A stretch of DNA of 10,427 nt from Acidobacteriaceae bacterium. GTDB lineage: Bacteria; Acidobacteriota; Terriglobia; Terriglobales; Acidobacteriaceae. Location: NCBI GenBank assembly GCA_027364815.1, contig DAHXOQ010000080.1:1-10427 (forward strand), read 5' to 3'. Under the pieces are notes generated by a model, which saw only the letters and a program-made list of their open reading frames with translations, searched no databases and was not told where the DNA came from. Positions 1-8,811 of the stretch are shown piece by piece (position 1 is the first letter of the stretch; each line of letters starts with the position of its first letter). The position numbers were made by a program, and so were the translations under genes.

Positions 1-1417
1 GTGTTGCTGCACCCTTAGAAGTGTACGAGAGCGTGCCATTGACCCACACGCCTTTGATTCCCTCCGCAGTGAGGGTTGGCTCGTCGAAGGTTGCCGCGTC
101 GCGAATTTTTTCCGCGTCAAAGAGCACGAGGTCGGCCCAGTTCCCTTCTTGAATCTCTCCGCGCCCTTCCAAACCGAAACGCGCTGCCGGCAATCCGCTC
201 ATCTTGTGGACTGCTTCTTCGAGCGAAAAAAGTTTTTCATCGCGGCAATAATGCCCTAGAACGCGTGGAAAACTTCCCCAAAGTCGCGGGTGCGGGCGCG
301 GATCACGCGGCAATCCATCGGAACCAATCATCGTCGCTGAGTCTTTGAGAATTTTTCGCACATCACTCTCGTCCATCGAGTGATAGATCGCTCCGGCGGG
401 CATCAATCGCCGCGCCGCTTCAATTTGATTTGTTCCCCATTTGGCAGCAATCTCGCTGAGCAACATACCTGCGAGTCGCGGATGCGGTTCACTCCAGGTG
501 ATGCGAATCTTCACGCGCTCGTCGACTTGGCGAGCGTCGAGCGTCGTCGAACTCGCCGCGTAGGGGTAGCAATCGCATGCAGCGCGTTGATTTTTTCGCG
601 CTGCGTGGAGCGATTCCAGCACGCTCTCGCTGCGTCCCCAGTTCGCAATTCCAGCACATTTCAAATGCGAAACCACCACGGGAACTTCTCGCAATCTTCC
701 GACCTCGAAGGCCTCTTCCATGGCTTCAAGAATTCCATCGGCTTCGGTGCGGATGTGTGTCGCGTAGATTCCACCCGCCGCAGTCAGAGGCTCGGCAATC
801 GCCAGAACTTCTTCGCGAGTCGCCGCATAGGCAGACAGATACGCCAGCCCACTCGACAATCCAAGTGCACCCGCGTTGAGCGCATCAGCTAACTCCGCGC
901 GCATACTCTCACACTCATCCGGAGTCGCAGCGCGGTTCAGCGTGTCGAGCCAATTATTTCTGAGCGCCGTGTGCCCCACCAGCGCACCCACGTTTACCGC
1001 AGGTGTTGCTGATTCAACCGCACTCACATAATCAGAAAATTTTGGATATTTGAAACTTTCATAGGCGCCGAGCAGATTCATCGGTTCAGGCAGAGTTCCA
1101 TGCAAGCGTACCGGGCTCGCACTGATTCCGCAGTTGCCGACAATGACCGTCGTAACGCCCTGCGAAATCTTGGGCAGCATTGCGGGCGCTTCAATGACCA
1201 CCGCGTCGTCATGCGTGTGCACATCGATGAAGCCCGGCGCGAGCGTTAAACCTTCAGCTTCAATCTCACGCTCAGCGTGCAAGTGAAGCCGAGCGCCAAT
1301 CGCAACAATGCGTCCCAAATCAATTGCAAGGTCGGCTGTGAATCGCTCCCGGCCGCTGCCGTCAATCAGTGACGCATTGCGCAGCAGCGTCTCGCAATTC
1401 GTCGTTGCTTTAACCAC
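1..1417 (-). CDS. N-acyl-D-amino-acid deacylase (D-aminoacylase), amidohydrolase superfamily, partial at the 3' end
   Basis: The reading frame is open for 472 codons from a GTG start at 1417 to the window edge. The product should hydrolyse N-acyl-D-amino acids to a carboxylate and a free D-amino acid, using zinc. Metal and catalytic residues are all visible: DVHTH (H67, H69), GNCG (C96), ATHIRTE (H221), SHLK (H251) and IGSDG (D367). These match the positions known for the Alcaligenes D-aminoacylase (H67, H69, C96, H220, H250, D366) to within one residue. The N-terminal LIDGSG and APGFIDVHTH stretches and the C-terminal GNWADLVLFD and VWVNG stretches are typical of the family. Family members are about 480-490 residues, so only about 10-20 residues are missing. 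There is no signal peptide, so it is probably cytoplasmic. The start is placed by the AGAAGG motif six bases upstream. It follows the receptor gene by 25 nt, which suggests an operon. The family and fold are secure; the exact substrate is not. Confidence 0.9.
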   Translation of the reverse strand, partial: MVKATTNCETLLRNASLIDGSGRERFTADLAIDLGRIVAIGARLHLHAEREIEAEGLTLAPGFIDVHTHDDAVVIEAPAMLPKISQGVTTVIVGNCGISASPVRLHGTLPEPMNLLGAYESFKYPKFSDYVSAVESATPAVNVGALVGHTALRNNWLDTLNRAATPDECESMRAELADALNAGALGLSSGLAYLSAYAATREEVLAIAEPLTAAGGIYATHIRTEADGILEAMEEAFEVGRLREVPVVVSHLKCAGIANWGRSESVLESLHAARKNQRAACDCYPYAASSTTLDARQVDERVKIRITWSEPHPRLAGMLLSEIAAKWGTNQIEAARRLMPAGAIYHSMDESDVRKILKDSATMIGSDGLPRDPRPHPRLWGSFPRVLGHYCRDEKLFSLEEAVHKMSGLPAARFGLEGRGEIQEGNWADLVLFDAEKIRDAATFDEPTLTAEGIKGVWVNGTLSYTSKGAAT

Positions 1418-1423
1418 CGCGCA

Positions 1424-1429
1424 CCTTCT
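1424..1429 (-). promoter_or_regulatory. Ribosome binding site that fixes the GTG start of the deacylase
   Basis: AGAAGG on the minus strand lies six bases before the GTG at 1417. No ATG suits this gene: the frame has no earlier good start, and a GTG at 1425 is in another frame that stops after four codons. The site lies in the 25-nt gap after the receptor stop codon, consistent with translation from a shared mRNA. Confidence 0.6.
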
Positions 1430-1442
1430 TTGACTTTGCGAT

Positions 1443-4400
1443 TTAGAAATCCACTCTCAACCCGAATTGCATCCGTCGATAGGTGCTCAACGAGGCTCCG
1501 TAAACACCGAGTGTTCCATTGGTCAGCGCCATGTTCAGGCCCACCGGGCTCGTGTCAAAGCGCACAGAGTTCGAAACGTTGTAAACCTCGGCAGCAAACT
1601 TCAGCTTGGCCCAGTTGCCTAGATTCCAGCTTTTGGTCAGCGAGGAATCAATGTCGAAGTATCCATCGCCGCGATAAGCATTTCTCTGCCCAGCCTCGCC
1701 GGGATAAGGCAAACGAATCGGCGTTCCATTGAAGACGCCGTTGTTGACTCCGTTTGGATCATCGAGAATTTGCGGCAATCCTCCCACAAGATGCTTACGC
1801 AATTTGACCTGAGCAACCTGCACGCCATAGCCCTGCAACTGCCAATCCGTCGCGTAGGCCGGCGAGAAAAAGGAGAAGGGCAAGCCGCTGGTCCAACGTC
1901 CCAGCCCGGCCCACTGCCATCCACCGAGAATCGCATCTGTCAGCGCGTTCACGTGGCCCAAGGCAGATCTTCCGCGGCCTACGGGCAGTTGATAAACCCA
2001 ATCGACGGTAATCAAACTGTGCGTGTCGAAATCGGAAACGCCTTTGTTCAACTTAGGGTTCCACGTATTCTGAATCGCCGAGTAGGCAAATTGATTATCC
2101 AGATTTGCGCTCAACTCGTTGTTGCGCTCCGTGCCGGAATTCATATCGAGCGACTTGGAAAATGTGTAGCTGAAATCCAAGGTCACGCCATGCGCCGTCG
2201 GATGCCTGAAAGTAAACTGCAATGCGTTGTAGGAACTCGTGCCAATCGTAGCCCAGGCATAGAGCGAAGAAAATTGGCTCTGCCAGAAGCGCGATTGTGC
2301 CGGGCAGTTATAACTGAGGCCAGTCTGATTATTCGTGCAGTAAACTTCCATGTCGGCAAGCGCGGTCGTCTCGCCGTTGGTGTAACGGTAAGGGGACCAC
2401 TCGTTGTTGAAGATTGCCTGGGTGGCCGATTCCCCATTAAAGTCGAAGTTGGCCATGTAGTTGAAGACATTTTCAAAGTAAGGAATGGATTGAATATTAT
2501 TGTTGACCTTTTGTAAAGCGGTACTGCCATCAACATAAGTGAAGGTGCCATACTGCGCCGCATCCACTTCCGCCGAGAGCTTGCGCGCGGCAGTAAAGTA
2601 ATCGCCACCACCCTGCGGATCAACGAAGTCTACCGGCTGTGCGAGGTCCAACTGCTGGAGCAAATGCCGCCCCATCCTTCCCACGTACGCCATCTCAAAA
2701 ACAAATCCGGCCGGCAATTCGCGTTGAAATGAAAGGTTGTAAGAAATTGCATAGGGTGTCTTCAGCCGATTGTCCATTCCCCAATCAATTCCAAAGAGCG
2801 CCGGCGGTGTATAGGGGAAAGTTTGCGTCGGCGAACCAGGAGGCAACGGGATCGCGGGCAACGCATTTCCACCGGTAAATCGCGGCGAGTTCTCAAACCC
2901 GAGCGATTCGGCAGGATTATTCAGCGTCGTACTCAAGCCGAAGGAACCCTCCTGGTCAAACGAGTTCACCAGTCCCTCGCCATAATGATCAAAGTACATT
3001 CCGGCGCTGGCGCGAAGTGAGGTCCTCGGATCCGGCGAATAAACCGCACCTATGCGTGGCGCAACGTTGAGCTTTTGCTTAGGCCAGTAGCCCGGAGCAT
3101 GATTGGCTTTACCTGATGGCGCAAACTCCAGCAGCGGCTCGTAAATCTGACCCTGCTGCGCGGCAGCTTCACGCTGCTTGTACCACTGGTCGGTATTAAT
3201 CGTCGGCGAAACCTGTTGGCCATTTGTTTCGTATGGAGTCTGCAAGATTGTGTGCCGCAAGCCAAAGGTCAGAGTCAGATTGTGACGCGCGCGCCAGCTA
3301 TCCTGCAAAAAATATTCAAACTCGTTGGCGCGAAAGTTCCGCTGAATAAATGCGCCATCCGGCAGCGCAGCCGCAGTCGTCGGCGAAGTCACATTGTAGT
3401 TATAAACATTGGCGATATATGGCACAGTCCCCATCAGCGTCGCATAGGCCTGCATGTACGAGTTCGCAAATCCAGTATTCGCAACCGTGGGCAATCCGAT
3501 GGAACCCGGATCAGGAAGTGAAGCCGAGGCCATCCACGCATAGTTCGTACTGGCATTGTTGTAGCTGTTCGCGTCCGTTCCATGCTGGTTGGTAATCATG
3601 CGCCAGTTGCCGCCAACGGAAAATGTGTGTGCGCCATGCGTCCAGTTCAGCGTGTCAATGAGGTTTTGCACCGGGACATGAAGCACAGTGCGCCGCGTCT
3701 GCGCAGTAGGCTGGGTCAGGAATTTCACATCCACGTAATCGCCCTGCCCGAGGCCCGACGTCTGATAACCCTGACGCGTGTAACCATAACGGATATCGTT
3801 CACAAGATTGGCTGACGGTGTCCACGTGTGACCAAAGGCAATTCCCTTGGTGTTGTCATCTGTGAAGCTCGAGGGTGGTTGCCCGGGAAGATTCTCCACT
3901 CCCGCTTGCGTGTCCTTCTGCAGATTGCCCCTTACAAAAATCCGGTGTGCATTGTTGATGGTGTAATCCATCTTCAGGATGCTTGTGTTCTGCGTAGATG
4001 GCTGCGGTGAAGGAAAGAAGTACGAGCCATAATTGAGGCCGTCACCTGACGCGTTGCCTGTCATTGTCGGCACACCCGCGTAATAGCTCAAAATATTTGG
4101 ATCTGGTCCGGGGCCCCACGGGCAGACAGTCGATCCATTAAAGTAGTTGCCCGGGCTCTGGCAAGCTGCGTCGAGGTGCGCGAGATCCTGCCCATTTGTA
4201 GCTGTCGAGGGAATCGCATCCGTGTTGCTGTTGCCATCAACATACTGAAGCGTCCCCTGCATGAACTGCGTGGATGGCACGGTTGCCAACACCACCTGGT
4301 CGATGGCGCGCCTCAGTCCCTCATAATTGAAAAAATAAAAAAGCTTGTCTTTCTTTGCCGGCCCGCCAATACTTCCGCCGAAAACATTCTGCACATATTT

Positions 4401-5258
4401 CTGCGGAGTATTCGGCAGCCCAGCGGAAAGTTGACTGTTCTTATTGAAGAAATCATTGGCTACTGTATTGGTTGGTCGATAGTACTCATATAGTGCGCCG
4501 TGATAAGAATTCGTTCCTGATTTTGTCACCAGGTTCACTTGCGCGCCCGATGAGCGACCCGCCTCGGCTGTTCCGTTGGAGGTGGTCACACGAAACTCTT
4601 CAGTCGAATCTAATGTCGAACGCAGAACACCCGTGAAGGCAGTTCCTCCAATCTGGTCGTTGTCGTCGAGTCCATCGACTGTGATATTTCCCTGGTCGCT
4701 GCGCCCACCTGCAACAGAGCCCTGCCGGCTATCGACAGTATTGGTGCCCATGTACAAAACGCCGGGCTGCAAACTCAAGAGCGAAACCGGATCGCGACCC
4801 TCCATCGGCAGCGCCTGAATGGTCGCGTTGCCCACGGCGTTTCCAATTGTCGCGTCAGTCAGGTTGAGCGAGGCCGCCATGGAACTCACGTCTACCGTCA
4901 CCGTATCCACGTTCAGACTCAATTGGAAATCGAGTGTTGCCGGCTGATTGACCAAGAGCTCAACGGTGCGGTTCTGCGGCGCAAAGCCTGCTGATGTAAC
5001 TGTCACCAGGTAATGTGCAGGAGGAAGTACTGGAAAAATGTACGCGCCCGAGGAGTTCGTCGTCGTTTGTTGCGCACGTCCCGTCGCGTTGTCAGAAAGG
5101 GCAATCGTCGCGCCCGGTACAAGAGCGCCGCTCGGGTCCTTCACTAACCCACGCAGCGAGGTTGAGGCCGTCTGCGCAAAGACAGACACCAGGCTCAGGG
5201 TTGCGCCCAAAGCCAAAACTAAAATCATCAAAGTAAATCGAATCGTGCTTCGATTCAT
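1443..5258 (-). CDS. Oar-like TonB-dependent outer-membrane receptor with an N-terminal carboxypeptidase-regulatory-like domain
   Basis: This 1271-residue protein should sit in the outer membrane and import or bind an unknown substrate. From the ATG at 5258, residues 1-28 form a signal peptide (MNRSTIR, hydrophobic core, then VFA before Q29). Residues 33-115 form a carboxypeptidase-regulatory-like beta-sandwich (LRGLVKDPSGALVPGATI, then SGAYIFPVLPPAHYLVTV). The plug follows, with LPMEGRD at 149-155 and an ITVDGLDDND segment. The rest is a long barrel ending in RVDF; a terminal aromatic residue is the usual barrel-assembly signal. No classical TonB box was recognised, which is common in Oar-like proteins. 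The frame stays open upstream to TTG codons at 5270 and 5315. TTG 5270 has GGGGGA seven bases before it, whereas ATG 5258 has only a weak site, so the start could be 12 nt earlier. The deacylase follows 25 nt downstream; a second receptor diverges upstream. Family assignment is firm, substrate unknown. Confidence 0.9.
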   Translation of the reverse strand: MNRSTIRFTLMILVLALGATLSLVSVFAQTASTSLRGLVKDPSGALVPGATIALSDNATGRAQQTTTNSSGAYIFPVLPPAHYLVTVTSAGFAPQNRTVELLVNQPATLDFQLSLNVDTVTVDVSSMAASLNLTDATIGNAVGNATIQALPMEGRDPVSLLSLQPGVLYMGTNTVDSRQGSVAGGRSDQGNITVDGLDDNDQIGGTAFTGVLRSTLDSTEEFRVTTSNGTAEAGRSSGAQVNLVTKSGTNSYHGALYEYYRPTNTVANDFFNKNSQLSAGLPNTPQKYVQNVFGGSIGGPAKKDKLFYFFNYEGLRRAIDQVVLATVPSTQFMQGTLQYVDGNSNTDAIPSTATNGQDLAHLDAACQSPGNYFNGSTVCPWGPGPDPNILSYYAGVPTMTGNASGDGLNYGSYFFPSPQPSTQNTSILKMDYTINNAHRIFVRGNLQKDTQAGVENLPGQPPSSFTDDNTKGIAFGHTWTPSANLVNDIRYGYTRQGYQTSGLGQGDYVDVKFLTQPTAQTRRTVLHVPVQNLIDTLNWTHGAHTFSVGGNWRMITNQHGTDANSYNNASTNYAWMASASLPDPGSIGLPTVANTGFANSYMQAYATLMGTVPYIANVYNYNVTSPTTAAALPDGAFIQRNFRANEFEYFLQDSWRARHNLTLTFGLRHTILQTPYETNGQQVSPTINTDQWYKQREAAAQQGQIYEPLLEFAPSGKANHAPGYWPKQKLNVAPRIGAVYSPDPRTSLRASAGMYFDHYGEGLVNSFDQEGSFGLSTTLNNPAESLGFENSPRFTGGNALPAIPLPPGSPTQTFPYTPPALFGIDWGMDNRLKTPYAISYNLSFQRELPAGFVFEMAYVGRMGRHLLQQLDLAQPVDFVDPQGGGDYFTAARKLSAEVDAAQYGTFTYVDGSTALQKVNNNIQSIPYFENVFNYMANFDFNGESATQAIFNNEWSPYRYTNGETTALADMEVYCTNNQTGLSYNCPAQSRFWQSQFSSLYAWATIGTSSYNALQFTFRHPTAHGVTLDFSYTFSKSLDMNSGTERNNELSANLDNQFAYSAIQNTWNPKLNKGVSDFDTHSLITVDWVYQLPVGRGRSALGHVNALTDAILGGWQWAGLGRWTSGLPFSFFSPAYATDWQLQGYGVQVAQVKLRKHLVGGLPQILDDPNGVNNGVFNGTPIRLPYPGEAGQRNAYRGDGYFDIDSSLTKSWNLGNWAKLKFAAEVYNVSNSVRFDTSPVGLNMALTNGTLGVYGASLSTYRRMQFGLRVDF

Positions 5259-5553
5259 TACTCGCTTCAATGCGCATTCCCCCGATTGTGGTTTCTCTCT
5301 GGTGCGGTCCCGCAAGCCTCCCGGCTCATTGAATTTTACAGTCTGTTAACAAAAATGAATAAAGAAAATTAGGCGGGCACTCTAACCAGCCTTTTCGGAG
5401 ATTCGGGGTGTCGCATTGTGGAATCCCACCCTTCTTGTAAATCGCAATGAATTGGGCACCAGGTGGAGCAAGAATGTGCCATGAACTTTGGGTGCCCGGC
5501 TTCTTTGTGATAATGGGAGCGAAGATAACGTTGCTGCACGGAAAGAAAAAGGA
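5259..5553. promoter_or_regulatory. Divergent control region between two receptor genes
   Basis: This 295-base stretch separates the two receptor start codons and must hold promoters for both strands. The part nearest the minus-strand receptor is AT-rich (about 5330-5370) and has a TAAAAT hexamer that could be a -10 for that gene, but its -35 match is poor. The middle (about 5371-5500) is richer in GC. It holds three copies of GGGCAC (5375-5380 and 5454-5459 on plus, 5492-5497 on minus) and a small hairpin, GTGG-AATC-CCAC, at 5418-5429. Open frames crossing it have no domain features and were not called. A promoter for the plus-strand receptor could not be fixed. Confidence 0.5.
5454..5497. 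repeat. Inverted repeat with 7-bp arms upstream of the second receptor
   Basis: GGGCACC at 5454-5460 is the exact inverse of GGTGCCC at 5491-5497, with 30 bases between. The loop is too long for a simple terminator, and both neighbouring genes start here rather than end, so a protein-binding site or part of a dispersed intergenic repeat is more likely. Only one copy is present in this window. Confidence 0.45.
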
Positions 5554-8500
5554 ATGAAGGAATCCGTTGAGAAGATGAGGATGGTCCGCGTAGTGGTTAG
5601 TGTTGTGACGGTCGGATTGCTTGCCTCGTTGCTGGTTGCGGCACAGCAGACGAGTGCGGGCACAGGGCAACAGTCAATACCAGGCCAGAGCACGGATTCT
5701 GATGCAACGCAGGAGAAGAAAGCCGAGGCCCAGAAGCCGGAGAAGAAGAAAAGCGCGAAGCTGGCCAGCCAGGCAGTCAGTGAATTGCCGCTGAATGGAC
5801 GCGACTTCAGCACGTTGCTTCTACTGACGGCGGGCACGATGACGGATGTGAATGGCGCGACAAATTTTACCCAGCAGTTTGCCATCAACGGACAGCGCGG
5901 TGTGGAGGCGGTTTTTGCGATGGATGGCGCGGATATCAGCGATCCGGAAATGGGCGGCAGCACGTTTACAAATTTCAACGTAGATGCGATTCAGGAGTTG
6001 CAAACAACTACTGGATGGATGCCGGCAGAGATTGGGCGCGGTGCGGCGGGGTTCACGAACATCGTCACGCGATCGGGAAAGAGCGGCTTACATGGATCAT
6101 TTTTTGAGTTTGTGAGGAACTCGGCGTTTGACGCGAAGAATTATTTTGACCACTCTTCGATAGCCGAGCCGGGAAGGATTCCTCCCTTCCGTAGAAATGA
6201 GTTTGGATTCACGAATGGCGGCGCGGTGATATTGCCGCATGTTTATGACGGGCGAGGCAGAACATTTTATTTTGGGCAGTACCAGGGATTCCGCCAGGTT
6301 TTGGGGACGGCACAGGTGCTTGCGGTGCCGACCTCTGAGGAGCGCTTGGGCATAGACACGGTGCGCTATCCCGATGGCACGACGGATACGCTGACGATTC
6401 CGGTGAATCCGTTGATTGCGGGCGTGCTGGCGCGTTATCCATCACCGAATAATCCGACGGGGGCTTTTGGAGCGCGCACTTATGCAGCACCGTCGAAGGT
6501 TGCGACGGATGCGGACCAGTTTTCAATTCGCGTGGACCAGAAGATTGGAGAGAAGGGCGAGTTTTTCAGCCGTTACAACTACAACAATCTGACCGGGCCG
6601 ACGACGAATCCGGATCAGACGCTGCTTGACCCGAGCTTTGGTGTGCAGTATGTGGACCGTCAGCGCAACGTGGTCTTCACCTACACGCAAACTCAGACGA
6701 AACGATTATTGTGGTCGGCATCCTTGAGTATCACGCGGACAACGCCATCGTTTCCGACTGCGAATCACACTGACGCGGCGATGAAATTCAATGATGGCTC
6801 GCTTGAACCCTTCAACGCCGCTGGCGGGTCGGTGATGACGGCTTTTGGCAATCTCTTTCAGGGGCAGTTAAACTTTGTGTGGACGAGTGATCGGCATCTT
6901 TTGAAGTGGGGCGTCGAGGCGCGACTTAATCGCGACACGACCTACTTCGGTACAAGCCCGAATGGCGAGTATGACTTTGGCGGTGGCACCGTTTATTCGC
7001 CGATTGCAATTTCATCTGCGAGCGGAAATCATGATATTCAAGCCGGTGACCCGCTGCCCGACACGATGAGCAGTTTACTGCTGGGTTATCCATACCAGTA
7101 CACAGTGGCTGTTGCGCCGCCGTATATGTCGAATGGCACGCACATCGGGCCGGCTGCAGTCAGCCGCAATGATGTGAACGGATATGTTCAGGACACGTGG
7201 AAAATCAACACGCGTTGGCTGCTTGATTATGGTTTGCGGTACGAGGTGTACACACCGATCACAGAGCGTGCGCACAGGACGGCAGGATTTTTGGATGTGA
7301 ATCCGCCGGCGGGCGTGAATCAGCAGTACGTGATCAATCCTCAGCCGGGGTACAACATGGGCTGGCAGGGTTGGGGTCCTCGAGTGCAGTTGAGTTGGAA
7401 TGCGCCTAAGGAATTTCGCGTGCGTGCAGGCGGCGCAGTCACGGTGATACCTCCGAATATCTGGCAGGATAATTTTTTGACGGGCGGGACGCCGTATGTG
7501 ATATTGCCGCGCATTGTGGCCGCGAAAAATGGCGAAGTTCAGTACGGATTCAAGATTACGCCAGCACAACTGCCGCCGGTTTATACGCCCGCAGGTGTTG
7601 AGGTGCTGGCCGATGGCAATACCAAGAAGGTGCCTGCAAACACGGTGATGGATGTGGAGCGCTACCAGAAGGATTTGGCCCTGCTGGCGCCGAGCGACCA
7701 GATTTCGCTGTTGAGTTTGAGCGCGGTGAACAGACGCTTTGGATATGCTTACCTGAATACGTGGACAGTGAGTGTGGAGCGGCAGTTTGGAAAGATGACA
7801 GCAAATGTGGTTTATGTTGGCACGTCCGCATCGCGACTTCCGAGACTGATTTATCCCAATGCGTACCCAGGGGCATATCCTGGATTTGCGCCGTACACTG
7901 AGTTCGACTCTACCGGCGCGGTGACTGGCGGATTTGGATTTGAGCAGGTGGTACACGGGAATGCGCACTCGTCTTATCACGCAATGCAAAGCTCGCTGAA
8001 CGGGCAGTTGGGACACAATGGGCCGTTTCTGCAGGCTGGGTACACATGGGGAAAGTCTATTGATGATGCAGGCGGAATTTTTGGTGGCACGGGTTCAACG
8101 GGAGCAGTGGTCGTCTTCAGCCCGCAAAATCCTTTTGATACGCGTCCCGAAAAGGGCCCCTCGAATTTTGATGTGACTCATGCATTTTCAATGAGTGCAG
8201 CGCAGAATCTTTACTTTGAAAAGATTGGCGAGCAGAAACCTGCAGTGCGTATCTTCAGCGCGGGATGGCAGCTTTTGAGCATTTCGACCATCACAAGCGG
8301 CGCTCCATTCACCATTTATTCCGGATTGCAGCAAACTGGAGCAGGCACAATTGGCGCAGACCGCCCTGATCAAATTGGGAAGCCCGAGCTTTCGACTGCG
8401 CACAGTTCAACGCGCAGACGCGAAGATTATTTTGGGCAGGGACAGAACAACGCGCAGTACTTTTCCATACCGGTTGGGGTTACTGGCGGCACAGGGCCGA

Positions 8501-8775
8501 ACGCAGGACGATTTGGCACACTAGGTCGCAACACGTTTCGCGGGCCTGCGTATTATGATTTTGATTTTTCGCTGATCAAGACGACGCCGGTGATGCGCAA
8601 GGCGAATGGAGCCGAGCGCGCGGATCTGCAATTTCGCGGCGAGTTCTTCAACATCTTCAATACGGTGAATTTTGGCTTGCCGGCGAATACGATCAAAGGC
8701 TCTGGATTTGGTGTGATCAGCAAAACAGCCGGCACATCGCGACAGATTCAGCTCTCACTGAAATTGATTTACTGA
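5554..8775 (+). CDS. Oar-like TonB-dependent receptor lacking the carboxypeptidase-regulatory-like domain
   Basis: This 1073-residue protein is a second large outer-membrane receptor. From the ATG at 5554, residues 1-30 form a signal peptide (VEKMRMVR, then a hydrophobic core ending in LVAA). Residues 31-69 are a Gln-, Lys- and Glu-rich linker (QEKKAEAQKPEKKKSAK) where relatives usually carry a carboxypeptidase-regulatory-like domain. The plug then begins at once with LPLNGRD (78-84), followed by MDGADISDPE and IVTRSGKSGLHGSFFEF. The barrel follows and ends in LKLIY, with the expected final aromatic residue. ATG 5554 is preferred because the frame upstream offers only a TTG at 5488. Its ribosome site is imperfect: GGAAAG lies eight bases away and AGGA touches the ATG. 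ATGs at 5575 and 5581 are possible and would still leave a good signal peptide. The gene diverges from the other receptor. It shares the family's plug and barrel style but is not a close copy. Substrate unknown. Confidence 0.88.
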   Translation: MKESVEKMRMVRVVVSVVTVGLLASLLVAAQQTSAGTGQQSIPGQSTDSDATQEKKAEAQKPEKKKSAKLASQAVSELPLNGRDFSTLLLLTAGTMTDVNGATNFTQQFAINGQRGVEAVFAMDGADISDPEMGGSTFTNFNVDAIQELQTTTGWMPAEIGRGAAGFTNIVTRSGKSGLHGSFFEFVRNSAFDAKNYFDHSSIAEPGRIPPFRRNEFGFTNGGAVILPHVYDGRGRTFYFGQYQGFRQVLGTAQVLAVPTSEERLGIDTVRYPDGTTDTLTIPVNPLIAGVLARYPSPNNPTGAFGARTYAAPSKVATDADQFSIRVDQKIGEKGEFFSRYNYNNLTGPTTNPDQTLLDPSFGVQYVDRQRNVVFTYTQTQTKRLLWSASLSITRTTPSFPTANHTDAAMKFNDGSLEPFNAAGGSVMTAFGNLFQGQLNFVWTSDRHLLKWGVEARLNRDTTYFGTSPNGEYDFGGGTVYSPIAISSASGNHDIQAGDPLPDTMSSLLLGYPYQYTVAVAPPYMSNGTHIGPAAVSRNDVNGYVQDTWKINTRWLLDYGLRYEVYTPITERAHRTAGFLDVNPPAGVNQQYVINPQPGYNMGWQGWGPRVQLSWNAPKEFRVRAGGAVTVIPPNIWQDNFLTGGTPYVILPRIVAAKNGEVQYGFKITPAQLPPVYTPAGVEVLADGNTKKVPANTVMDVERYQKDLALLAPSDQISLLSLSAVNRRFGYAYLNTWTVSVERQFGKMTANVVYVGTSASRLPRLIYPNAYPGAYPGFAPYTEFDSTGAVTGGFGFEQVVHGNAHSSYHAMQSSLNGQLGHNGPFLQAGYTWGKSIDDAGGIFGGTGSTGAVVVFSPQNPFDTRPEKGPSNFDVTHAFSMSAAQNLYFEKIGEQKPAVRIFSAGWQLLSISTITSGAPFTIYSGLQQTGAGTIGADRPDQIGKPELSTAHSSTRRREDYFGQGQNNAQYFSIPVGVTGGTGPNAGRFGTLGRNTFRGPAYYDFDFSLIKTTPVMRKANGAERADLQFRGEFFNIFNTVNFGLPANTIKGSGFGVISKTAGTSRQIQLSLKLIY

Positions 8776-8811
8776 TTGCAATGGTGATTAGAGCGCGTTG
8801 AATATAATGAC

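Noticed and set aside
76..892. Plus-strand open frames of 90, 170 and 100 codons near the left edge
   Set aside because: They are antisense to the deacylase, whose active-site motifs are all intact on the minus strand. Their composition is Arg- and Ser-rich without domains.
1770..2516. A 248-codon open frame on the plus strand inside the first receptor gene
   Set aside because: It is antisense to the receptor barrel, has no recognisable domain, and has no good ribosome site or operon context.
5326..5978. Minus-strand open frames of 114 and 198 codons across the receptor control region and the start of the second receptor
   Set aside because: They overlap a signal peptide and plug on the other strand and show no conserved domain. 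They probably reflect the GC-richer intergenic segment being open by chance.
7075..8016. A 313-codon open frame on the minus strand inside the second receptor gene
   Set aside because: It lies wholly antisense to a well-supported gene, is very rich in Arg and His with no domain pattern, and matches the shadow expected from the codon use of the real gene.
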